DNA of 30,722 bases from an uncultured Gammaproteobacteria bacterium. Its GTDB lineage: Bacteria; Pseudomonadota; Gammaproteobacteria; PS1; Pseudothioglobaceae. Positions 1 to 6,504 of the stretch are shown piece by piece; position 1 is the stretch's first letter, and every line of letters begins with the position of its first letter. Position numbers and translations under genes: made by a program. The DNA is taken from positions 1 to 30,722 of the forward strand of contig CAKMYR010000004.1 of NCBI GenBank assembly GCA_929200175.1, in the 5' to 3' direction. Below the pieces are notes generated by a model, which was given only the letters and a program-made list of their open reading frames with translations, searched no databases and was not told where the DNA came from.

Positions 1-35
1 GGGTAATAACATTCTTATTTGTGATTAATTTAAAT

Positions 36-41
36 TATAAT
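36..41 (+). promoter_or_regulatory. Possible -10 box for ffh
   Basis: A perfect TATAAT lies 26 bases before the ffh ATG, so a transcript would start near 48 with a leader of about 20 bases. No good -35 is visible at 17-18 bases upstream (TTCTTA at 12-17 is a weak match). Chance TATAAT is common in such AT-rich DNA, so this is only a candidate. No Shine-Dalgarno sequence precedes the ATG. Confidence 0.3.
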
Positions 42-67
42 ATTAAATTTTACTACTTATTTTAATA

Positions 68-1468
68 ATGTTTGATAATTTAGCTAATCGTTTACAAGAT
101 AGTTTTAAAGCTTTACAAGGCAAGAAAAAATTATCTGAATCTAATATTAAAGATGCTATTGAAAAAGTGCGTTTAGCATTACTTGAAGCTGATGTTGCTT
201 TTGATGTAGTTAAGGCATTTTTAGCAGAAGTTAGCACTAAAGCAATAGGATTAAAAGTAGGAGAAGGCTTAACTCCATCACAAACATTTATCAAATTAGT
301 TGAAACTGAAATGACAAATGTTATTGGCAAAGAAAATGAGCCTTTAAATTTAAAAACCCAATCACCTGCAATAATTATGGTTGCTGGATTACAAGGTGCT
401 GGCAAAACAACTACTATTGCAAAATTAGCGAATTATTTAAAAACAAGACAAAAGAAAAAAGTACTAGTTGTAAGCGCTGACATATATCGTCCAGCTGCAA
501 TTGAGCAATTACGCTTATTAGCTGAACAAGCCAAAATAGATTTTTTCCCATCTGAAACAAATAGCAAACCAGAAAAAATTGTAGCTAATGCCAAAAAATA
601 TGCACAAAAAAAGTTTTTTGATATTCTTTTAATAGATACCGCTGGTCGTTTGCATATTGATGAGCAAATGATGAAAGAAATTAAAACTTTACAAAATAAA
701 GCTAATCCAATTGAAACTTTATTTGTAGTTGATTCAATGACTGGTCAAGATGCAGCACATACTGCTAAAGTATTTGCTAGTAATTTAGATTTAACTGGAA
801 TAATTCTTACTAAAACTGATGGTGATGCTAGAGGAGGTGCTGCACTTTCTGTTAAATACATAACTGGTAAACCTATTAAATTTTTATGTAATGGTGAAAA
901 AATTGATGCGCTAGAAGAATTTCATCCTAAACGTTTAGTTTCTCGTTTGCTTGGCATGGGAGATGTTCTTTCATTAGTTGAAGAAATTTCACGAAAAGTT
1001 GATCATAAAAAAGCACAGAAATCTGCTAAAAAAATAATATCAGGTAGATTTGATTTATCTGATATGCGCGAGCAAATATTACAAATGGAAAAAATGGGCG
1101 GAATGGAGGCTTTAATAGATAAATTACCGGGTATGAATAATATTGCTAATAATGTTAAAAGCAAAATGATAAATAGCATCCAAAGTAAAAAAATAATTGC
1201 AACTATAGACTCAATGACCCATAAAGAAAGAACTTATGTTAAATTAATTAAAGGCTCTCGCAAAATGCGTATTGCAAATGGATCTGGTTCTAGCATTAAT
1301 GATGTTAATAAAACAATTAAACAATTTGAAAAAATGCAAAAACAAATGAAAAAAATGGGTGGCAGTAAAATGAAAAAAATGATGGCAAAAATGTCGACAG
1401 AAGGAAATATGCCAGATATTGCTAAAATGAATAATCTAAAATCAAATAATAAATTTCCTTTTAGTTAA
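68..1468 (+). CDS. ffh: Signal recognition particle protein Ffh (SRP54)
   Basis: Ffh is the GTPase that binds SRP RNA and signal sequences of nascent inner-membrane and exported proteins and docks them at FtsY. The 466-residue product has the usual order: helical N domain (about 1-95, beginning MFDNLANRLQDSF as in other Ffh), G domain with P-loop GLQGAGKT (107-114), DTAGR (190-194) and TKTD (248-251), then a methionine-rich M domain (about 320-455) with MREQILQMEKMGGM and a lysine/methionine-rich end. Length and start match the family. The gene stands alone on its strand; its last 8 bases overlap the end of the convergent plsC. The ATG has no Shine-Dalgarno sequence. Identity is secure. Confidence 0.98.
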   Translation: MFDNLANRLQDSFKALQGKKKLSESNIKDAIEKVRLALLEADVAFDVVKAFLAEVSTKAIGLKVGEGLTPSQTFIKLVETEMTNVIGKENEPLNLKTQSPAIIMVAGLQGAGKTTTIAKLANYLKTRQKKKVLVVSADIYRPAAIEQLRLLAEQAKIDFFPSETNSKPEKIVANAKKYAQKKFFDILLIDTAGRLHIDEQMMKEIKTLQNKANPIETLFVVDSMTGQDAAHTAKVFASNLDLTGIILTKTDGDARGGAALSVKYITGKPIKFLCNGEKIDALEEFHPKRLVSRLLGMGDVLSLVEEISRKVDHKKAQKSAKKIISGRFDLSDMREQILQMEKMGGMEALIDKLPGMNNIANNVKSKMINSIQSKKIIATIDSMTHKERTYVKLIKGSRKMRIANGSGSSINDVNKTIKQFEKMQKQMKKMGGSKMKKMMAKMSTEGNMPDIAKMNNLKSNNKFPFS

Positions 1469-2168
1469 ATTTTTGTTGTTGTTGTTCTGTCCATTTTATA
1501 ATTTGAGCGTTTAATTCTGTTGGGCTTTGATTATCAACAATAATAGTCTTACCAATAACTAATGTAATTGTGCCAGGTTTTTTGATAAACTTACCATTAG
1601 GCCAAAATTTACCAGAATTATGATAAATAGGAGTTATCCCACATTTTGCTTTTTTTGCGATAGATACACCTCCGTTTTGATATTTGCCTAATTTTCCATA
1701 AGGACGTCTGGTACCTTCAGGAAATATAATAAGAAAAATACCTTTTTTAATGATAGCAGATCCTTGTTTTATTACTTTTTTAATTGCTTTTAATTTTTCT
1801 TTTCTATTAATAGTAACTGGTCTTAACATCGCTAATCCCCAACCAAAAATAGGGATAAATAATAATTCTTTTTTTAATACCCATGTTTGTGGCGGAAATA
1901 TTGTTTGAAAAATAAATACATCCCAAGCAGATTGATGATTAGAAATAATAACTGAAGTAGATTTAGGTATATTTTGCTTGCCTATAATGTTAGTTTTTAA
2001 ATTACAGCTAATTCTAAGCCACCAAATATTAAATTTTGCCCATTTAGATATCCAAGCATAGCGATTATTATATGATAAGGGCAAAGTAAAAAAAGATCCA
2101 ATAGCGACAACGACTAATACAATAAAAGAACCTATAAAAAATAATAAAGATTTTAAAAACAACATCAT
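1461..2168 (-). CDS. plsC: 1-acyl-sn-glycerol-3-phosphate acyltransferase (PlsC)
   Basis: This enzyme adds the second acyl chain to lysophosphatidic acid to make phosphatidic acid at the inner membrane. The 235-residue protein has one N-terminal membrane helix (about 4-30), the catalytic HX4D motif as NHQSAWD (H78, D83), and the substrate-binding FPEGTR block (149-154). These are the defining motifs of the LPLAT family, and the length is normal. The C-terminus carries a short glutamine run (QQQQ) encoded by a GTT repeat on the + strand. It converges with ffh, overlapping it by 8 bases, and diverges from gph across a 44-base gap. Two adjacent Met codons make the start uncertain by one residue. 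A paralogous acyltransferase with another acceptor cannot be excluded. Confidence 0.92.
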   Translation of the reverse strand: MMLFLKSLLFFIGSFIVLVVVAIGSFFTLPLSYNNRYAWISKWAKFNIWWLRISCNLKTNIIGKQNIPKSTSVIISNHQSAWDVFIFQTIFPPQTWVLKKELLFIPIFGWGLAMLRPVTINRKEKLKAIKKVIKQGSAIIKKGIFLIIFPEGTRRPYGKLGKYQNGGVSIAKKAKCGITPIYHNSGKFWPNGKFIKKPGTITLVIGKTIIVDNQSPTELNAQIIKWTEQQQQKFN

Positions 2169-2180
2169 AAATACAAAATG

Positions 2181-2186
2181 TATAAT
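2181..2186 (+). promoter_or_regulatory. Possible -10 box for the gph-rmuC-yciK operon
   Basis: TATAAT preceded by TG (TGTATAAT, 2179-2186) sits in the 44-base divergent gap between plsC and gph. It predicts a start near 2193 and a 20-base leader before the gph ATG. No convincing -35 is present. The same TGTATAAT octamer occurs before lepB, ilvI and the tRNA gene. Confidence 0.4.
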
Positions 2187-2212
2187 TAAATAATTAATTT
2201 TAATAGTTTTAT

Positions 2213-2851
2213 ATGAAAATTAATGCAATATTATTCGATTTAGATGGTACTTTAGTAGATACTGCTCCAGATATAGCTTATACATTAAATTTTTTATTAA
2301 AAGCTAATAATTTAAAAGAAAAACCTTATAAAGAAATTAAACCTATAATATCTAATGGGCTTAAGGAAATTATCAAATTTGGATTTGAAATAGATGAAAA
2401 TAATCCTAACTTTGATGAATTATGTAAAAAAGCTTTAGTAATATATGAAAAAAATATTACTAAAAATTCAAAAGTTTTCGACGGCATTAATTACATTTTA
2501 CAAATCATTAATCAACAAAATAAATTATGGGGAATTGTTACTAATAAATCAGAAAATTTAACTCGTTTGTTATTAAAAAAATTAAAATTAAAACCTAATG
2601 TTTTAGTTTGTGGTGATACTTTAAAGTTTAAAAAACCAAGTCCTGAACCATTGCTTTATGCCTGTAAAATACTAGATACTTTGCCTCAAAATTGCATATT
2701 TATTGGCGATGATAAAATTGATATATTAGCTGGTAAAAATGCAAATATTAAAACTATTGCCGTAAGTTATGGTTATGGAAAAGTAACAAAAAATTGGGGA
2801 TATGATTATTTAATAAACAATTCAAAGGAGCTAGAAAAATGGATTTTATGA
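2213..2851 (+). CDS. HAD-family phosphatase, phosphoglycolate phosphatase or MupP type
   Basis: The 212-residue protein is a HAD hydrolase of the Gph-like subfamily. Motif I is FDLDGTLVDT (nucleophile D9, acid/base D11), motif II has T110-N111 (VTNKS), motif III is the lysine of KKPSPEP (about K140-K141), and motif IV is GDD (165-167). An alpha-helical cap lies between motifs I and II. Family members dephosphorylate 2-phosphoglycolate (Gph) or MurNAc-6-phosphate (MupP). In pseudomonads mupP sits between ubiG and yciK. Here yciK is two genes downstream and ubiG is elsewhere in the window, so MupP is a real alternative to Gph. Motifs alone do not separate the two. It starts a same-strand run with overlapping rmuC and yciK. 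Confidence 0.85.
   Translation: MKINAILFDLDGTLVDTAPDIAYTLNFLLKANNLKEKPYKEIKPIISNGLKEIIKFGFEIDENNPNFDELCKKALVIYEKNITKNSKVFDGINYILQIINQQNKLWGIVTNKSENLTRLLLKKLKLKPNVLVCGDTLKFKKPSPEPLLYACKILDTLPQNCIFIGDDKIDILAGKNANIKTIAVSYGYGKVTKNWGYDYLINNSKELEKWIL
2825..2830 (+). promoter_or_regulatory. Shine-Dalgarno site of rmuC
   Basis: A full AAGGAG lies inside the end of the gph-like gene, 8 bases before the rmuC ATG at 2839. It fixes that start although it lies 13 bases inside the preceding gene. It is one of the few clear ribosome sites in this window. Confidence 0.8.
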
Positions 2852-3987
2852 TTGCTATTGTAGGATTTCTTATTGGTGTTATCTTAGTTTATTTTTTAAT
2901 GCTTAATAAACTAAAAAAACAATATGAAAAAAATAATGAATTAACAAAAATAAATTTTAAACTAGAAACAAAAATTACTACAAATGAGCAAGAAATAAAA
3001 TTTATTAATAATTCAAAACAAGAAATGGAGTCAAATTTCAAAATTCTTGCTGATCAAATTTTAAATCAAAATAAACAAGAGTTAAATACAAAAAATTTAG
3101 AGACATTAAATCCATTAGAAAGACAAATAAAAGAGTTCAAAGAGCGTTTAGAGGTACTTAGAAAAGATCAGTTTAATGATAGTATTGAATTAAAAGAGCA
3201 AATAAAAAACCTTGCAAGTGCTAATGAAAAGACGGTAAAAGAAGCTGAAAAATTAACCAATGCATTAACTTATGATAATAAACATCAAGGCGATTGGGGT
3301 GAGATGGTTTTAGAAAAAATTTTACAAGGCTCTGGATTAAAAAAAGATCAAGAATATGAAGTACAAAAAACCTTAAAAAATGATGATGGTAATCGATTTA
3401 AGCCTGATATTATTTTGCATTTACCTGATGGCAAAGATATTGTAATTGATGCTAAAGTATCTTTAGTTGCATATAGAAAGTACATTGAAACTAATGAAGA
3501 AAAGTATTTAAAAGAGCATATAGACTCTATTAAAAAACATGTAAAAAATATAAGTCTTAAAGAGTATGAAAATTTAGATAATGTAAATACTCTTGATTTT
3601 ATTTTTGTATTTTTTCCAATTGAGGCATCACTTTTGTTAGTTTTAGAAAAACAATCTGATTTATTTAGCGATGCTTTAAATAAAAATGTAGCTTTAGTCT
3701 CGCCATCTACTTTAATTATAAGCCTTAAAACTGTACATCATATTTGGAAAAACGAAAAACAAAATAAAAATACAGAAGAGATTTCTCGTTTAGCTGGCGC
3801 TATGTATGATAAATTAGCAGGATTTGTTGAATCTTTGGACTCTATAAATAACCATTTAGAAAAAGCAACAAATAGCTATAATGATGCTAAAAATCGCCTT
3901 AATCAAGGTAAGGGTAATGTATTTAATATAGCTGGAAAAATTAAAGAATTAGGGGTAACAACTAGAAAACAAATAAATGAAAATTAG
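2839..3987 (+). CDS. rmuC: RmuC family protein
   Basis: RmuC proteins limit recombination at inverted repeats in E. coli and are predicted membrane-anchored, nuclease-like proteins; the exact activity is not well known. The 382-residue product has one N-terminal membrane helix (about 3-22), a long lysine/glutamate-rich coiled coil (about 25-140), then the conserved RmuC core with GDWGE (151-155), FKPD (187-190), IVIDAKVSL (201-209) and the hydrophobic block around DFIFVFFPIEASLL. The FKPD...DAK pattern resembles a PD-(D/E)xK nuclease core. It overlaps gph by 13 bases and yciK by 11, so the three genes are tightly coupled. The start is supported by a strong ribosome site. It is unusual to find it between a gph/mupP homologue and yciK. 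Confidence 0.93.
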   Translation: MDFMIAIVGFLIGVILVYFLMLNKLKKQYEKNNELTKINFKLETKITTNEQEIKFINNSKQEMESNFKILADQILNQNKQELNTKNLETLNPLERQIKEFKERLEVLRKDQFNDSIELKEQIKNLASANEKTVKEAEKLTNALTYDNKHQGDWGEMVLEKILQGSGLKKDQEYEVQKTLKNDDGNRFKPDIILHLPDGKDIVIDAKVSLVAYRKYIETNEEKYLKEHIDSIKKHVKNISLKEYENLDNVNTLDFIFVFFPIEASLLLVLEKQSDLFSDALNKNVALVSPSTLIISLKTVHHIWKNEKQNKNTEEISRLAGAMYDKLAGFVESLDSINNHLEKATNSYNDAKNRLNQGKGNVFNIAGKIKELGVTTRKQINEN

Positions 3988-4723
3988 TAATGATTATAAA
4001 TTTACCAAAGATGAATTAAAAGAAAAGATAATTTTGGTAACTGGAGCTAATAGAGGCTTTGGTAGAGCTATAACTATTGATTTAGCTAAAGCTGGAGCTA
4101 CAGTAATTATGTTAGGGCGTGATCTTGGCTCTCTTGAAGATACTTACGACAAAGTTGTCAAGCTTAATTACCAAGAGCCTATTCTTTACCCTTTAGACCT
4201 AGAAGGAGCAACACCAGAACATTATGCTCAATTAGCAAAAGATACATTAAATCATTTTAGTAAACTAGATGGACTTATTCATAATGCAAGTATTGTAGGC
4301 TCATTAATGCCAATTGAGCAGTATGATCTTAAATTATGGTATTCAATATTACAAATAAATTTAAATGCACCATTTATGTTAACTCAATTTTTAATGCCTG
4401 TATTAAAAAAATCATCAGATGCTAGAATATTATTTTTATCTTCAGATGTTGGCAGAAATGCTAAAGCATATTGGGGAGGATATTCTGTTAGTAAATTTGC
4501 TATTGAAAGTTTAAGTAAAATTTTATCAGAAGAATTAGAAAACACTAATATAAGAATTAATTCTTTTGATCCTGGCCCTATGAGAACCAAAATGAGAAGT
4601 TCTGTTTATCCAACTGAAAATATTAATAATAATCCTCCACCAGAATACAAAAGTAAGTCTGTAGTATATTTAATGAGTAAGGCTAGTAAAAATCTAAATG
4701 GAGAGCAACTTACACTTGTTTAA
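3977..4723 (+). CDS. yciK: YciK-like short-chain dehydrogenase/reductase
   Basis: This is a classical SDR of 248 residues: cofactor motif TGANRGFG (22-29), HNAS in place of NNAG (102-105), the serine region LSSD (154-157), and the catalytic Y169-x3-K173 in GGYSVSKFA. The segment MRTKMRSSVYPTE near the C-terminus matches the E. coli YciK pattern (RTAMRASAFPTED), as does the residue spacing, so I assign it to the YciK subgroup rather than to FabG. The physiological substrate of YciK is not established. It overlaps rmuC by 11 bases at its start and the convergent small membrane protein gene by 14 bases at its end. Confidence 0.88.
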   Translation: MKISNDYKFTKDELKEKIILVTGANRGFGRAITIDLAKAGATVIMLGRDLGSLEDTYDKVVKLNYQEPILYPLDLEGATPEHYAQLAKDTLNHFSKLDGLIHNASIVGSLMPIEQYDLKLWYSILQINLNAPFMLTQFLMPVLKKSSDARILFLSSDVGRNAKAYWGGYSVSKFAIESLSKILSEELENTNIRINSFDPGPMRTKMRSSVYPTENINNNPPPEYKSKSVVYLMSKASKNLNGEQLTLV

Positions 4724-4928
4724 AAAATCTTTTATATGATTTAATACAACAATATAGTATAAAAAATATAATACCTATTATTAAACTAAAAATACCAAGT
4801 GGTAAAAATAGGCTTTCATGTAAAAAACCTTCTTCATCTAAATACTGATAAAAAGTATTTTCTATAAATACAAAAATTACTCCTAAAATTATTAATAATA
4901 TAGAAGTTATAAATATTTTATTTTTCAT
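4710..4928 (-). CDS. Small two-helix membrane protein, DUF3955-like
   Basis: The 72-residue protein has two hydrophobic segments (about 5-23 and 41-62) joined by an acidic loop, FYQYLDEEGFLHESLFLPLG, and ends in a basic tail. The loop pattern (aromatic residues, D-E-x-G-x-L-x-E, then FLPLG) resembles the DUF3955 family as I remember it; no function is known for that family. Its ATG overlaps the suhB stop as ATGA, so it is translationally coupled to suhB. Its 3' end overlaps the convergent yciK gene by 14 bases. Coupling and a coherent membrane topology argue that it is a real gene, not a chance ORF. The family name needs a profile search. Confidence 0.72.
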   Translation of the reverse strand: MKNKIFITSILLIILGVIFVFIENTFYQYLDEEGFLHESLFLPLGIFSLIIGIIFFILYCCIKSYKRFFKQV

Positions 4929-5716
4929 GTATATGGCTTAATAGTTTTTAAGATTGCCTTATAAACACTTTCATTGCCAGCCACTACATTGCCATTTTTT
5001 AAATATTTTTCTGTACCTAAAAAATCACCAATAAAACCTCCAGCTTCTTTAACTAAAAGCGAACCTGCAGCAATATCCCAAATATTTAGTTTAAATTCCC
5101 AGAATCCATCTAATCTTCCAGCTGCTAAATAAGCTAAATCAAGAGCAGCAGAGCCAGCACGACGAATACCAGCTACTTGTGGATGAATATCTTTAAAAAT
5201 ATCTAAATATGTTGCTAAAAATTGTGGGCTTTTAAATGGAAATCCAGTACCTATAAGGGTATTTTCAAAACCATTAGTATTAGTTACACGCAATCTTTTT
5301 TCATTAAGATAAGCGCCCTTGCCTTTAGATGCAATAAATAATTCTTGTTTAAATGGATCATAAACTACAGCTTGAGATGCCTGAAGTTTTTCATATAAGG
5401 CAATTGAAACTGCGTATTGAGGGAATCCATGTAAATAATTAGTAGTTCCATCAAGCGGATCAATAATCCATAAAAAATTTTCATCAGCCGAAATCTTTCC
5501 ATTTTCTTCTCCTAAAATAGAATGTTCTGGAAATGCATACTTTAATTCTTCTATAATAACATCTTCTGCCATTTTATCTACTTGGGAAACAAAATCATTA
5601 TTGGCTTTATTTTCAATATTTAAATATTTTATTTGATTATGATATCTAAAAATAATATCACCAGCTTTACGGGCAGCTTTAATAGCAATATTAAGTGTGG
5701 GATCTATTGGTAACAT
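4925..5716 (-). CDS. suhB: Inositol-1-monophosphatase family protein SuhB
   Basis: SuhB hydrolyses inositol-1-phosphate in vitro; in E. coli it is better known as a partner of the Nus antitermination complex on rRNA operons. The 263-residue protein shows all metal-site motifs: GEENG (E70), DPLDGTTN (D86, D89, 86-93) and WDIAAG (213-218). Length matches E. coli SuhB (267). The ATG at 5716 fits the family start. It diverges from trmJ with 34 bases between starts, and the adjacent downstream small membrane gene overlaps its stop by 4 bases. A TGGTATAAT sequence sits directly in front of the start codon. Which of the two roles it has here cannot be told from sequence. Confidence 0.95.
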   Translation of the reverse strand: MLPIDPTLNIAIKAARKAGDIIFRYHNQIKYLNIENKANNDFVSQVDKMAEDVIIEELKYAFPEHSILGEENGKISADENFLWIIDPLDGTTNYLHGFPQYAVSIALYEKLQASQAVVYDPFKQELFIASKGKGAYLNEKRLRVTNTNGFENTLIGTGFPFKSPQFLATYLDIFKDIHPQVAGIRRAGSAALDLAYLAAGRLDGFWEFKLNIWDIAAGSLLVKEAGGFIGDFLGTEKYLKNGNVVAGNESVYKAILKTIKPYT

Positions 5717-5724
5717 GGTAGGCT

Positions 5725-5733
5725 ATTATACCA
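5725..5733 (-). promoter_or_regulatory. Possible extended -10 promoter of suhB
   Basis: On the minus strand this reads TGGTATAAT, a perfect extended -10 (TGN plus TATAAT). The expected start is about 5718, only about 2 bases before the suhB ATG at 5716, so the message would be leaderless or nearly so. No -35 match is seen, as is usual for extended -10 promoters. Confidence 0.4.
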
Positions 5734-5750
5734 ACAGAGTAAAAAATATA

Positions 5751-6491
5751 ATGAATGAAAAAAATATACAGTTTTTTGATAAGATTAGAATAGTTATGGT
5801 CAATACTACTGATCCAGGAAATATTGGAGCTAGTGCTCGTGCTATGAAAAATATGGATTTATCAAATTTATATTTAGTAAATCCAAAAAATTATCCTTCA
5901 GCAACAGCTACTGCTCGTGCTAGTAATGCAGATGATATATTAGAAAAATCTATTGTTTGTAAAACATTCGCAGAATCTTTACAAGGCACTCATTTTATAA
6001 TTGGCACTAGCGTTAGAAAAAGAAATATTAAATTAGAGCAATTAGATGTAGTTAAAACATGCCAAAAAATAAGAGAGATTACTGCAGTTAATGCGCAAAA
6101 AGTCGCTGTAGTATTTGGTACTGAAAGTTCTGGATTGACAAATGAAGAACTAGATCTTTGTAATATGATTATGACAATCCCAAGTAGTGATAATTATTCT
6201 TCACTTAATTTAGCTGCTGCTGTTCAAATTTTTGCTTATCAAAATTATATTTATGATAAAAAATTTACCTTTGAAAGCAATAGTAAAGAATTAGCTAATT
6301 TTGATGAATTAGAAAATTTTTATTCTCATCTTTATCAAGCGCTTGAAAGCATAAATTATTTTGATAATAAAAGATCAAAACAAATATTAATGAGACGACT
6401 GCGCAATTTTTTTAATAAAGCAAAACCAGAAAAAGATGAGGTCGCAATTTTAAGAGGAATACTAAAAAATATTACTCCTTTTAGTAAATAA
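5751..6491 (+). CDS. trmJ: tRNA (cytidine/uridine-2'-O-)-methyltransferase TrmJ
   Basis: TrmJ methylates the ribose of residue 32 in the anticodon loop of several tRNAs. The 246-residue protein is a SPOUT methyltransferase: N-terminal IRIVMVNTTDPGNIGASARAM (from about 12) with the catalytic N24/R30 region, FGTESSGL (122-129) and the knot-forming IPSSDNYSSLNLAAAV (from 144), then a helical C-terminal extension. The reading frame is open 54 bases further upstream to 5697, but I choose 5751 because E. coli TrmJ begins close to the IRIV strand and the longer form would run into the suhB start. It converges with htpG, leaving only 4 bases between stop codons. Confidence 0.93.
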   Translation: MNEKNIQFFDKIRIVMVNTTDPGNIGASARAMKNMDLSNLYLVNPKNYPSATATARASNADDILEKSIVCKTFAESLQGTHFIIGTSVRKRNIKLEQLDVVKTCQKIREITAVNAQKVAVVFGTESSGLTNEELDLCNMIMTIPSSDNYSSLNLAAAVQIFAYQNYIYDKKFTFESNSKELANFDELENFYSHLYQALESINYFDNKRSKQILMRRLRNFFNKAKPEKDEVAILRGILKNITPFSK

Positions 6492-6504
6492 ATTTTTATT
6501 TACT
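6483..6504. terminator. Perfect inverted repeat over the trmJ and htpG stop codons
   Basis: The arms AGTAAATAAA and TTTATTTACT (10 bp) are separated by 2 bases. Each arm contains the last Ser and Lys codons plus the stop of one of the two convergent genes (trmJ TAA 6489-6491, htpG stop 6496-6498 on the minus strand). A T-rich tract follows in both directions. It could act as a two-way terminator, but it contains only two G/C pairs in total, so folding is weak and the call is tentative. Confidence 0.4.

Noticed and set aside
43..405. 120-codon minus-strand ORF opposite the start of ffh
   Set aside because: It mirrors the ffh reading frame and has no domain or plausible start signal.
4384..4590. 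68-codon minus-strand ORF inside yciK
   Set aside because: It is antisense to the conserved SDR active-site region and has no independent support.
5697..5750. N-terminal extension of TrmJ
   Set aside because: It overlaps the divergent suhB start and has no counterpart in TrmJ proteins.
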